Assembly: GCA_914767885.1 (NCBI GenBank) | Contig: CAJZBQ010000058.1 | Span: 1 to 64,000, forward strand | Reading direction: 5' to 3' | DNA: 64,000 bases | DNA from: Blepharisma stoltei | Taxonomy: Eukaryota; Ciliophora; Heterotrichea; Heterotrichida; Blepharismidae | Part shown: in pieces, positions 22,201 to 32,836 of the stretch | How positions within the stretch are numbered: position 1 is the first letter of the stretch | Layout: the number at the start of each line of letters is the position of its first letter | Program-made: the position numbers and the translations under genes | The notes under the pieces: model-generated | Told to the model about the DNA's origin: nothing | The model's database searches: none | The model's input: the letters and a program-made list of their open reading frames with translations, nothing else

Positions 22201-24832
22201 ACCCAATTTCACGCTAGAGAGTTGCCGGATAGGCCTAAAAGGCTTTTTACTGGGCTTCCCCTTTCCAACTACCATGCCTTCATTCCCCACGAGGTAAAAT
22301 CCTTCCCAGAATTCAAACTTGGGCTAGCTCTGCCTCCTGCAGAATTGCTTACCTAGCAGTGCTGCTCATTTCTAGAATGGCAAAACCTTGCCGGATATAA
22401 TCAAAATATGTGCTCGATGCCTCGAAGCCGGGAGGCGTTGCCCAGGAAGACACGCCATATTTTAATTATTTATTGCTGTCTAAATTAATTCCTCGCTCAA
22501 ATAAGGCAGAAATTGCTTCGATTCCGAGGTGCACAGCATCATAAAATAGGCACATATAATCATGGATATGACCATATTTAGACATAAAACTGTTTTTAAT
22601 GTCTAGTCCAGCTTGGTTTTCATAAGCTAGAAAGCTGATATAAATCAGCCCACTCATAATTTCTTTTCTTTTATTATAAGAACTAGTTCCGATTTCTTTT
22701 TCATCTAAATCTGATATGCTTACCATTCCGTCTCCAACTATCAAATAAATGTCGCCTTCTCTCATCCCTAAATCATAAAATGCCTCTATAACATAAAAAA
22801 TATCGGGCTGCTGGACTTCTAAGATGACATATCTGCTTTTACGCTCTATAATTTCTTTAATGCTTTTCTTATCAATTCCATCATATCCAAGTGGAATCAC
22901 TCTGTTTTTATTGAGAATCTTAATTCCATATGATTCTGTTTGATTTTCGAATTGCTCGCTGAAATCTTCCCCTCAAACTGAGTCTGAGTATAATAAAGAG
23001 CACTTTGATATTCCAAATACACTTAAAATTAGAGCAGATGCAGATGCTGTGCGGGAGTTTGGGTACGAAACTCTGGCATACTGCGGGTAGTATTTAGAAT
23101 TGCTAGTTTGAGTTGAAGTCTCTACTCCAATAATTGGCGTCGAAATATTGAGAGCCTGGAAAGCTTCAATAGTTTGTAAGGTCATTGAGGACTCTATTGG
23201 AGGAATATGAAAATAACCCAACTCATCGGTATGGTTAAGAAAGCAAGTATCAGTATAATTTATATAGAAATCACAATTGGTAATATTGTTAACCGTAACA
23301 TCAAAATTTGGCAACAGTAAACCCTCTTTTTTAATTATCTCTATTGCAAAATCAGCTCCTTCCTGATTCATAGCATTCCTTCCACTATTTTTAGAATCAT
23401 CTCTACTTATACTAAAAGGAATTTGGATTTTATCATTACTTGGCAAACTATATGTTCCTCCAGGAAACATAATTGGCGCAAAAATCTGAAGACTTTTGCT
23501 CATAGTTCCAACCCTTACTAATTTTCCACTTTGGAAATTTCAGATCGTAAAGCTCGACTGGCTTCCATTCGCAATCCTATTATAAATTATATATGCTGAG
23601 TATGACGCTTGAATTTTACTACTGGAAAGAACTGCATAGAAACTTTGAGAGCCCGATATAAGAAGTGTCTGGATAAAAGATAAAAAATCGGTGCTATGGT
23701 ACCATTTTTCCTCTACTAAAATGGATCCATCTAAGTAAGCTCCTCAAGCAGCTTCTTGCACATAAAGAAATGTATATCCCTTTTTGTCCATAATAGAAAT
23801 AAAATGGTGCGTTGACGGAAATTGGACTCCAAGGCTGCCCGACCTGTTGGAGCAGTGGACCGGCGTGAGAGGTGGCGAAATGTGCCTTTAGGGCTCAAGT
23901 AGTTTCTCAATGGGAAGCTTTCCGAAGCAGGGTGTTTTGTTTCTACCCCGAAGTTTTTTCCTGTCCCTGCCAGATGGGCTAGACAGGTTTTGCCTACCAC
24001 ACGGACATTCCTCATTGGGACCATCGGGGCGCTAGCAAGAAGCGGGCTCTGTCTATAGGGTGAGCTAATCTCCTGGACAGGTGGTTCAGGCTGGAAATCC
24101 AAAGCCGAGACGGGGCAAATGGTTAGCGCCTATGGAAGCGCTTATTTCCGGATACTTAATAACTTAATTTAACTTTTTGTCCATGTCAGCTTCAACAATT
24201 GCCAGCTGAATTAATTTGGCGAGCCTTGTATTAGTTTTTAGGATTATGCATTTAATGCCTAGTGGCTTGATTTTTTTGGAAAATAGCCAGTATACATAAT
24301 CGTAAGTTGCAAGTTCTGTTAACATGAATTGGTCGACAATTTCAACATTTTCATCAATATTAAAGTCAATTTTTGTAAATTCACTGCTGATAACAGTTAT
24401 GGCTTTTTCTATACTGTAAGCTTTTGCAACAGCTAGAGCAGCTTTTGCGTGAGAGCTTAAAGAGTAATATGAGTAGTAGACGTAGGGTAGAGGCTTTTCT
24501 GGAGCATTGTCAATAATAAAGTGGTTGAACCCATATATTCTTGCGTATTGGCTAATTAGTGTATTCATGCTGATTGACAAAGTAGCATCATATACGAACA
24601 GATAATCAGAGTCAGAAGTAAAAATATCCTCGAAATCTGAAAAATCGTTGATTTGATAGACTGCGAATTGGAAAGGCACATTCAAGTGGCAGCCAGCAGT
24701 GTTATTTCCAGAACAATCTAAAGTGTTCAAGAAATAATCAACCATTGCCGGGGTAGTATACTTACTATACAGTGTCGGTATAATAGTGAATTGGCCCGCT
24801 ACAAAACCAATAAGTAAATACAATATCACCAT
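19201..24832 (-). CDS. Venus-flytrap receptor with multipass membrane domain, copy 2
   Basis: Starts at ATG 24832 with signal peptide MVILYLLIGFVAGQ. The ligand-binding region matches copy 1 throughout (HIPPIESSMTLQTIEAFQAL, a PIIGVETSTQTSNS segment, LLYSDSVWGEDFSEQFENQ, a GLIYISFLAYENQAGLDI segment). A linker with WTADGNVPSDIIGDGQECP precedes hydrophobic helices between about 21710 and 19470; I count roughly seven to nine. The tail is hydrophilic (SADSNALDEENLKSSLQ), ending at TAG 19201. TGA encodes Trp (for example VVGWILFG, MGWILF region). Interrupted by MITEs 19524-19909 and 20058-20332 and by SINE-like elements 20798-21341, 21932-22468 and 23792-24172. Each removal restores the alignment to copy 1. 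Likely a chemosensory or mating-related surface receptor, but ligand and coupling are unknown. Confidence 0.8.
19524..19909. mobile_element. MITE, family A full length, TSD TAA
   Basis: TAA at 19521-19523 and 19910-19912. Nearly identical in sequence and layout to the copy at 14870-15257, including the right-hand snap-back hairpin (about 19853-19900). In the last membrane segment of receptor copy 2; copy 1 is uninterrupted here. Confidence 0.92.
20058..20332. mobile_element. MITE, family A short form, TSD TAA
   Basis: TAA at 20055-20057 and 20333-20335. Ends CTCCTCCCAGTGAGCGAAC and CACTAACGGAGGGGAG. Lacks the terminal snap-back hairpin of the full-length copies. Excision joins PASDNIFL to LGLGIGLL, as in copy 1. 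Confidence 0.88.
20798..21341 (+). mobile_element. SINE-like element, TSD GTTTCAAAATGTAAA
   Basis: Perfect 15-bp repeats at 20783-20797 and 21342-21356. The head reads TACATAAAAATGG and the tail AAAGTTAAGTTAA. It shares its first 170 bases with the element at about 38031 (ACACCTATAGC, GCGTTCGGTGATGT, GGTTTGG/GGTCTGG). Inserted between membrane segments of receptor copy 2. Confidence 0.85.
21932..22468 (-). mobile_element. SINE-like element, TSD TTTATYGCTGTCTA
   Basis: 14-bp repeats at 21918-21931 and 22469-22482 differ at one base. The tail at left reads, on the minus strand, AAATTAAGTTAAGCTAAG. The head at right contains AAAATATGGCGTG. Inserted in the ligand-binding region of receptor copy 2. 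Confidence 0.82.
23792..24172 (+). mobile_element. SINE-like element, TSD CTTTTTGTCCAT
   Basis: Perfect 12-bp repeats at 23780-23791 and 24173-24184. Head AGAAATAAAATGGTGCGTTGAC, tail ACTTAATAACTTAATTTAA. Shares a body with the elements at about 43490, 51866, 52928 and 56321 (CCAGATGGGCTAGACAGGTTTTGCC, GGAGCAG). Excision gives VEADMDKKGYTFLY in receptor copy 2. Confidence 0.85.
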
Positions 24833-25391
24833 AAGAGCCTGTTTGTAAATTTTAATGTAAGTTAAAAAGGATTAAAAAAAAGCATAAAAATTAAAATTAA
24901 TCACTTTTTAGCAGTCTCTCCTTAAAATTTCTACACTAAGTCAAGAAAAAAAATTGCTTCATCATATAAATCAAAGAATGGCATTGAAATATGCATTTAG
25001 CAGGTATAAAAGAAAGAAATAAGCTAAATAATTTATGATTGAATGATAAAAGATGAGCTTCAGATGCTTTCAAATTTCTAATTTAGAAGACTTTTGAGAA
25101 CAAAAACTGATTCGAAATAAGAAAAGCGAATTAATATCCTTCAATTTTATGATAGTAAAAATTTTAATTCTGACTTTTCAATTCCATTGAAAAGTCACAT
25201 CAAACAAAATGCAGAGAACTTGAAAGTTGTTGCAAAAACAGTAAAATCCAAAAATTCATGCAAATAGATAAGGATAAATTTGAAAAATGAAACGAGTAAG
25301 CAAAAATTGCAAAATCAGCAAAAATATCAAGCTTTAAATGGGGCAAATCTATTAATTTATGAGTTTGATAAAGATAATAAGGATAATCTAA
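24833..25391 (+). pseudogene. Possible decayed or frameshifted small gene
   Basis: A plus-strand frame from ATG about 25053 (MSFRCFQISNLEDFWEQK, TGA as Trp) shifts by one near 25137 into ILQFYDSKNFNSDFSIPLK...KNETSKQKLQNQQ, with a TAG at about 25255. It is then cut by the MITE at 25392. Codon texture looks coding but the product is not recognised. The 200 bases upstream hold nothing identifiable. Confidence 0.3.
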
Positions 25392-25695
25392 CTCCCCCTC
25401 CATAAGCGAACAAAAAAAATTTTGTTCGCTCGGAGGAGAATTAATATGTTTTTTAAAAATTTATATATAAATTATTAATAAATATTTTTTTTTTTTTAAA
25501 ATTTAAAAGGCAAATATTAATTTAGTTTGCAAAATTTATGCTTTAAAACGCAAGGTGTTTAAATTAAGCAGAATTAGCTAGAGATTTCATTATATTAATT
25601 ATCGCTTATATATAAAGTTTTTTTATAAAAAATTTTTTATCGCTCACGAAGGATGGATTTTTCTAATGATTCTGTTCGCTTGCAGAGGGGAGGAG
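25392..25695. mobile_element. MITE, family A, TSD TAA
   Basis: TAA at 25389-25391 and 25696-25698. Left end CTCCCCCTCCATAAGCGAAC with an adjacent snap-back GTTCGCTCGGAGGAG; right end TTCGCTTGCAGAGGGGAGGAG. Interior shows the family A AT-rich core. Confidence 0.88.
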
Positions 25696-26099
25696 TAAGT
25701 AAAAAGCATATATTTTAAGTTTAAAATATTATTAAGCCATGGTCTGTTGTCAATATAGCTCGAGCCTTGTTATAGTTCGGCTATAATAAACATTAAATTA
25801 TGAAAATATAGCATTTTTTTCAAAAATTTATTTATAGCATTTTTTGATCGATTTTGAATTTTAACTCATATAGTAACACTGCAGTGTTATAAAATCTTTT
25901 GCTTTTCTTTTCCTGTCCACTCTATAAGCTCACTTTAAATGCAGAAAAAATTACTATGCTTTATTACGCTATTTTCCATATTGCGCTGCTTATTTTTAAA
26001 AAAATTTGGCAAAAATACTTTATGTTTCGTTATTAAAGCTGCCGTTAAGTATTGAAAAGCAGCCATGGCTTAATAAGCAGTGCTAAATTCAAAATCAGA
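25696..26099. other. AT-rich spacer
   Basis: No supported gene. Contains A/T runs and no recognised repeat. Confidence 0.45.
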
Positions 26100-26940
26100 T
26101 GCGTCTACTAAAATTCACATATTATTCCTACCACTCTCATAGATCAATATGGCTCCAAAAAGTGAAAAAGCTTTTTTAAACAAGCCTAAGATGTTAAGGG
26201 CTTACAGCTAAGTTATACCTATCACTAAGAACAAAATTTGCAAATTTGGCCCGATTTGTATACACTTGAGCCTTTAATCAGCACTATCAAATACGAAATA
26301 ATTTCAAAAAATTTTCTTTTTCGATAGTCACGAGTTTAGGAAATTTTTATTGAAAATGAAATAGTAAAATTTCAGCATAAGGCTAATCCCAATAATAAAT
26401 GGAATATTTTTAAAATTATCAATACGAATAGCCGTATTTAAACGAATTAACTTGGATACTCCTGAATGGCCACTCTTGGCCATCTCCTATAATATCACTA
26501 GGGATTCCACTCGCAATTAACTGGCTTGGGTCATAAAAGCTATAATGTTCATGGCTCAGGTAAAATTTACTTGTTTCAAGTTTTAAATGCCCAAACTCAC
26601 TAAGAAAAAGAAATTATGAGCGGGGCTGATTTATACAAGTTCTTAGCCTTTGAAAATTATATAGGGTTTGACATTAAAAACGATTTTTTATCCGAATATA
26701 GACACAGCTATGATTATATGTGCTTATTTTATGATGTTGCATACCTTGGGATACAATAATTTGCTGCTTTATTAGAAGGAGGAATGAATTTGAGCAGCAA
26801 TAATTTTCAAAAGTAGTTAGTGACTTTAAATTCACAGGCTGCCTAGAGTGGTTAGATAAGTCAAGATGGAAATAGACTCTCAGAAGAACTTGCTCCAATT
26901 TCTCCATCTAAATTTGACACGCTTACCATTTTCCTGATTA
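26100..26940. pseudogene. Decayed third receptor copy with internal inversion
   Basis: From about 26130 to 26600 the minus strand resembles the region after the flytrap domain of receptors 1 and 2 (TGGATACTCCTGAATGGCCACTCTTGGCCATCTCC matches copy 2 near 21650). It is full of frameshifts and stops. From about 26610 to 26860 the homology continues on the plus strand (MSGADLYKFLAFENYIGFDIKN, then YDYMCLFYDVAYLGIQ), and at about 26905-26950 a minus-strand scrap (CGCTTACCATTTTCC) returns. The piece has been inverted within the pseudogene. Confidence 0.65.
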
Positions 26941-27110
26941 TTATAAGCTCTTTTGTTATAAAGATAATTAAGACTTAAAAGTTTTGAAGAGCAAATCATC
27001 TATATTTTGAAAGCAAAGAAGCCATATTAATTTCTTATATTTTATAATATAAATATTGTATATAAAATAATAATTAAAATATAATAGGCCCCTAAACTAT
27101 AATTAAAATA

Positions 27111-30100
27111 ATGGCCAATGAAAACGAACGATTCTTTATTACCTGTCACTATGAGTTTTGCAAAGAAAGGCCTCAATTTTTATGTGACTGCAAGTCAGGA
27201 GGAATTCTCTTATGCCAAAAACATCTCACTGAGCATAGAACCGCTGACAATGCGAATATCCACAACCCTGAATCTTTATATAATGATCCTAATGCTGCGA
27301 CAAAAGATTTGCTTATTCAACTTTTGGATAACAAAATTCTTCATTTTTGTGAGATGAAGAAAAACCAGCTTGAAAAAAGTAAAGCAGCATTATCAGAAAT
27401 TATTAAGGATCAGAATATTTATGTCCAAGAATGTGACGAAAAGATTCTGAAATTGCTTCAAACGAAAGAAAAAATATGCAGCACTCGAAAAATTTCAAAA
27501 ATATATCAATCGAGAATTGAAAAATTCTTGTCAGCTTCTCCTGATAGCTCATTTAATGATATTCAAAAATGGTATGATGCTGAATTCTCTAATAATGCTG
27601 CTGAAAGCAGTCATAGCAGAAACCAATTTTCAATTATTATTAAGAAAGGCAAAGAAGAGCTTGCAAGCCAAACTTATCAAAATATTTTTGATATAGAAAA
27701 ATTTGTAACCCCACAATTATTGAATTTGCTTTACTGTAAAATCCTAATTTCAGACATACCTAAATTCAAAGATGTTAAATTTTTAGAAAATTCTTACTAT
27801 AACAGAGATCTGATATCAAGTAAGTATGAAATGTCTTCTTTTCTGAAAGAATTTCTGACTGATGAAGCAAAAGAAATTCTATTTTATATATTAAATTTAT
27901 CAAAGAGCCATAAAAGCGTCGCAACAGCAGCAAGCAACTCAATTACAATTTTAAATTGGTCGGGATTCTCATTTTTAGACCTCGATCTCAGAGGAATTAA
28001 TATTCCATTTGCAGACCTCAGCAATGTGTCACTCATAAATATTGACTTTGAAGGAAGTGACCTACAGTGAGTTGATTTCTCAAGAACAAGCTGCTACTGG
28101 GCAAACTTCAAAAACTGTGCTCTTGATAATGCAAAGTTTAGCCTACGCGCGAAACTCATCAGAGATTTTATTTATCGGAGTAGAGATTGTGCAACCAGCT
28201 TACAGTTTTCTCCTGATGAGAAAAATTTGTGTTACATTGGCCAGCGGTTGAGGCCCACTATTTGTGGTCTGGATGAAGAAAGATATACTACATTACCGCA
28301 TGGAAATGTCTATACAGTCTGCTTCGCTCCTAATGGAGAGTATATTGCTCGGGCCTTATATTGGCTTAGGCTTTCCCGATAGCTCAATGGAAAAGGAGAA
28401 TAACTATGCCGATTTAATCAGCTTTCCAAATGGCAGATACCCTGCATCTCATGGAAAAAAAAAAATATTGAGGACTAGACTTTGCTAGTAAAAGGAGTAA
28501 GCCAACTGCCTTACTTTTATTGAAATCCTTGGAAAGCCTAAGTCATTATCATGCTGAGGCTATATTGCATATGGAGTGCTGATAAAGTTGTATATGTATG
28601 GGAAATTTCAACTGAAGAGATTGAATTTTCGCTAAAGGCTCATAAAGGTGATGTTTACTCTGTTAGCTATTCTCCAAGTGGAGACTATCTAGCATCCGGT
28701 AGTGATGATAGCACAGTAATATTATGAGATTTTAAAAATTCCCGACATATAAAAACCTTTAAAAAGCACACAGACAGAGTCACATCTGTGTGCTTTTCTA
28801 GAAATGGGCTACATTTAGCGTCTGGAAGCTGAGATCAAAGAATTATTGTATGGAATATCATGACAGGAACTGCAGAAAAAACTTTTTTAAATGACACCTT
28901 AATCACTTCTGTTGTTTTTTCTCCGTCTAAGAGCTGAATAGCTTTTGGGGGTGAAAAATTAGTGAAAGTTTTTGATATCAACAAAGATGTTTGTATTAAA
29001 GAATTATCAGGGCATAAAAGTGATATTAACTCAGTTTCTTTTTCACCTTGTGGCAAATTTTTAGCATCAGTGAGTGATGATTGCTCATGTAAACTGTGAG
29101 ATTTATATATGGATAAAAAAATAAATGAGTTTATTGGTGATAAAGCAGTTTCCTTCTCGCAATCTGGGCACTATTTGGCTACGCTATATCATAATGCTAT
29201 TTATGTATGAAACTTTGATCCGAATCTTAGGTATATAGAAGGACATTATCATAAAGAACCTATTTATTCAATTTCCCTGTCCTCTTCAAATAAATATTTA
29301 GCATCTGCTGGAGAGGGTGAAACCATCAAAATCTGAGATATCAAGAGTCTAAAATTGATATCTGAGCATAAAATTCATAAAAATTTTGTTTCTTCAGTTT
29401 GCTTCTCCCCAAATGAGGATCTACTTCTATCAGGGAGTGCAGATCTAACAGTAAAGCTTTATGATATCAAAGAGAGGAGCGTTATTAGCACTTTTTATGG
29501 TCACGAACAATCTCTTAGATCAGTCAAATTTGTACCTTTTGGAAAATATATAGCATCTGTCGATAATGATGATTTTGCAATTATATGAAAAATTAAGGAT
29601 CAAAAAATATATAAAACATTCGAAGATGTTTATGATATTGCTTTTCATCCAAATTTGTATGTATTTGCTTTGTCTTGCAAGTCTGGAGTTAGAATTATAA
29701 GTACAGATAATTGGGAAGAGAAAAAAAAGCTCACTGTGGATTATCCAAAACGTGTGATATTTTCGCCTTTGGGAAATGTATTTGCAACTATAAACTTTAA
29801 TAAAGAAATCAGCTTATGGAGCACCAAAAATTTTAATGAGCTAAGTAGTTTTTTAGATGGAGGGGTCCTTGCATTTTCTCCTTGTGAAAACTACCTAGCT
29901 GCTGCACATAAATCAAATATAGTTTTATATGATATAGGAAAAATTACTTCAATAAGCTATTCTTCTGATGGGAAATTTATTTGCTCAGGAAGTAAAGATA
30001 AAACAATAAAATTATGGGATGCTGAAAAAGGATTGGAGTCATTAAGACAAAAAATCAAAGAAGGAGTTGTTGCTAATCAATCTTTTCTCAAGTGGACTTC

Positions 30101-30200
30101 GACAAGCGATGATCTAATTATGCCATTTTGCTCATTTTCAAGAGAAAAATTAAACCTGCAGACTCTTAACCTGATGGATTCACTTTGTCCAAATCCTTAA
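27111..30200 (+). CDS. B-box-like / pentapeptide / WD40 repeat protein
   Basis: ATG 27111. Residues about 10-50 form a B-box-like Cys/His cluster (CHYEFC...CDCKSGGILLCQKHLTEH). A coiled-coil stretch follows to about residue 140. Pentapeptide-like repeats come next (LDLRGINIPFADLSNVSLINIDFEGSDLQ W VDFS). At least ten WD40 repeats run from about 28600 to 30010 (VYSVSYSPSGDYLASGSDDSTVILWDF, and so on). TGA is Trp at 28069 and in most WD dipeptides (for example 28726, 28831, 29098, 29335, 29587). The stretch 28345-28580 breaks the first WD repeats and is probably an insert. Stop is TAA 30198-30200. This architecture is typical of large ciliate scaffold proteins; a protein-interaction or ubiquitin-linked role is inference. 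Confidence 0.8.
28345..28576. other. Probable IES within the WD40 gene
   Basis: Interrupts the WD repeat GNVYTVCFAPNGEYIA and is flanked by TATATTGC direct repeats (28339-28346 and 28568-28575). A stop (TAG about 28381) and low coding quality lie inside. Exact removal leaves the downstream frame one base short of ADKVVYVWE, so the boundary or one base of sequence is uncertain. Confidence 0.5.
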
Positions 30201-30371
30201 AATAAGATTAATTTTATGTTTCGTATACTAATTATAATTTACTTGATGCCAGCATATCTTGATCTTTGCTCTATCTTGTTGGGAATATGCAAATAAGCAT
30301 AAAAATAAATTCTATTTGAATAAAATTAGCTTAAATTTATTATTAATATACTCTACGGATTCAATATTTGT

Positions 30372-31443
30372 TTAATGCATAAGCAAAGCTACAATAGGCA
30401 CTCCTAGCATCAATATAACTGAATTGTCATATCTGTAAACGGTCCTATTATGAAGCTCTTGAGTCAGTCTATTATTTCCTTTCCCACACGCAAATGACGA
30501 AGACCCAGCCCAGCGGCTAGTAAAAAAGTCTAACTGGGTCTGATTCACATCTTGGATTTTGTCCCAAACAAACCAATTTATTCCTTCAGTGCATGGTGGA
30601 GTTGTCAATGATCCTTGATAATAGTAAAAATTAATTAAATCCTCTTCTCCATCAAAAGCTTCTGAAAGATCGATATTTGTATAAATAGAATAGGAGTCTA
30701 TGACTTTTTCAAGAAAATCGTTACTTTTGTCATTCACTCCCCCTTTAATTGAACAAAACAACTATTCCAATTTTAGGGGTTTAGTCATTTTAACTATAAA
30801 AATTTTCAAATTTAAAAAAAAATATTGAACGCAATACTTTTAATTTTAATTTTTATAAAGAATTAGTTCAAAAATTAATCAATTTAGTGTGAAAATTGTT
30901 TAAACAATTATCTACTTGACTTCTTCAATTATATTAAGCTGAAGCTAATTATATAACAATTAAAATTTCCCTATAGAAAAAATGCAAATTTGCCTATATT
31001 TTGTTTCATTTTAAAGGGGGAGTCAGCTGAAATAAGACTCCAATTACAAAGATCGGGCTTCCAGTCTTATTATACTGCACGCTATGCATTTCTAAGTCAT
31101 AGTGAACGCCATTGACAGTATGCTCTGAAGGAGCGTGAAAATGAAATTGTTTTCCATACCCGGTTATATCACTGTTGTTGCTGTTAAAAACCCCAGTCAC
31201 AAAATTTCCAGTGACTTGGTAGTTATGGTCTGTAAAGCTTCCTTTGGCTTTAATCATTGTATAAGTTAGAAGAATTCCTTGTCCAGTTGATTCATGAGTA
31301 ATACTGTCAGTTATGATATTGATTGGAGACTGTGCATCGCCTTTCTCGCAAAGCCCATCTCAATCAGCACCTGATTGACAATAGCTGAACTCTTCTGCAG
31401 CTGCGATGGTGAACAATAAAGAAAACGAAAAAGGAAAAATCAT
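30372..31443 (-). CDS. Alpha carbonic anhydrase, secreted or membrane-anchored
   Basis: Starts at ATG 31443 with signal peptide MIFPFSFSLLFTIAAAEE. Family motifs in order: WDGLCEKGDAQSPINI, FHFHAPSEHTVNG (two zinc-ligand histidines), LEMHSVQYN (third ligand), and SLTTPPCTEGINWFVW (gating threonine region). A hydrophobic C-terminus (SVILMLGVPIVALLMH) ending at TAA 30372 suggests a GPI or membrane anchor. TGA encodes Trp in the GADWDGLC segment. A MITE (30737-31022) splits it; removing it plus one TCA joins VLFQL to NDKSND in frame. It should hydrate CO2 reversibly at the cell surface or in a secretory compartment. Confidence 0.9.
30737..31022. mobile_element. MITE, family B, TSD TCA
   Basis: TCA at 30734-30736 and 31023-31025. 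Ends CTCCCCCTTTAATTGAACAAAA and TTTTGTTTCATTTTAAAGGGGGAG, a different terminal sequence from family A. The target duplication contains no TA dinucleotide. Inserted in the carbonic anhydrase gene. Confidence 0.9.
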
Positions 31444-31622
31444 TAATTTAAATATGAATAATATAAGAAATGAACAGTTGAATTTATAGTGATTATTTAA
31501 AATTGAAATTTAAGATAAATGAAGTAGAAATTATCAAATAAATCATCCAATATTAGCATAGATATATATAGGCATTTCTTTTTATTAGTAAATTATATTA
31601 ATATACCAATTTTGATGCAAAT

Positions 31623-32674
31623 CTAGCCTGATTTATAAGCCTGCTGGATGAATTTTCTCTCTAAACAAATAGCTATTGCTTCCATTGCACTATCAATATT
31701 TTGATTCAGTTTTGAAGAGACTTCTAACTCCCCTCCCCCCTTTAAATTGAAACAAAAAATTTTGTTTCAATTTAAAGGGGGGTTAAGAAAATTTTTTTAT
31801 AAAAAAATTTTATATATAAAAATTTTTTCAGAGATAAAATTTTATAGAAAATAAATTATATAAATTTAAAGAGACAATGGTATTCTTCTAACTCTCCCCA
31901 TAACAATTGACAAAATAGAGTTTAATTTCTAAATCTTATATGTTTGAAGCATATTAAATAGGGTATTAACGTATTTACATATAAAATAATAATGATTTTT
32001 ACCTATAAAATTTTCTATTATAATAAAATTTTGTTTCAATTTAAAGGGGGGGGTAATTTCCCAAAAAAGTAGGAATTTTACCTATATTTTGTTTCAATTT
32101 AAAAGGGGGGGCGAGTAAGAATAGCATTTCATTTTCATCAGCAAACTGCTTTCCTTCTTCATAGCTTACAGCTCTTTCATTTGCAAGGTCTAATTTGGTC
32201 CCAATCAGCATAATCGCTCCATAATTTTCGCATTTTCTTCAAGCCTCAGCTAGCCATAAAGGAGCATACCTTACTAATTAATTTTTTATTTCATTTTATA
32301 GAAAACTACTATAATAGATAGCTTATGATATTTACTCAATATAGAATATTTTCGAAAGTTAGCCTATTTGTAGTGTCATATAGAACCAATATTCCATCTG
32401 CCCTATTATAGTAGTTTGGAGCAATGGCATTATATCTTTCTTGGCCACATGTTCTATATAATTTGATTTTCACAGTTTTTTCAGGAATTATATGAATAAG
32501 TTTTTCTGTCTGATTATGTCTTACATAGTCGCTTCCACCAATTGCAGGAATTCCGCTTTCATTAAAATAATTATATGCATATCTGCGAAAGAAAGAATCT
32601 TTTCCTGCACGCTGATCTCCTAATAAAATGACTTTAAAAGTTTTGGATCTTAATTTCTCTTACTGTTGCTCCAT
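31623..32674 (-). CDS. Rab-like small GTPase
   Basis: Starts at ATG 32674 (MEQQ), followed by a 15-nt intron, then [23 protein letters not shown]. The P-loop has Asp where Ser/Thr is usual. Later motifs: [29 protein letters not shown] (switch II region), GTKLDL (guanine specificity) and EVSSK (G5). The C-terminus ends QAYKSG at TAG 31623 with no prenylation cysteines. Two insertions break it: an AT-rich segment about 32262-32345 and the MITE 31728-32115. Likely a vesicle-traffic GTPase, though the odd P-loop and lack of C-terminal Cys suggest altered nucleotide or membrane behaviour. Confidence 0.8.
31728..32115. mobile_element. MITE, family B full length, TSD TAA
   Basis: TAA at 31725-31727 and 32116-32118. 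The left end is a snap-back hairpin (CCTTTAAATTGAAAC...GTTTCAATTTAAAGG, about 31738-31778). The right end is TTTTGTTTCAATTTAAAAGGGGGGGCGAG, with a further internal copy of that terminus at about 32030-32055. Excision joins LFL to EVSSK in the GTPase. Confidence 0.88.
32649..32663 (-). other. 15-nt intron in the Rab-like gene
   Basis: On the minus strand GTAAGAGAAATTAAG. Without removal the frame hits TAA after four codons; removal gives [15 protein letters not shown]. Confidence 0.75.
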
Positions 32675-32836
32675 TTATATTATTTAGATAGAAGCAGAAA
32701 TCAATAAAATATAATCTTCTCTTAAAATTAATATAAATTACTTTGTTTTATTGAATTGTCTTTAGAAGTTACTCCAATTAATGCAAACAATGTTTAATGA
32801 AACAGCCTAAGGCTAAGTTTACAAAATAAATTATCG

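Noticed and set aside
21041-22290. Several 60-90 codon frames in receptor copy 2 inserts
   Set aside because: They fall within SINE-like elements and disappear when these are removed.
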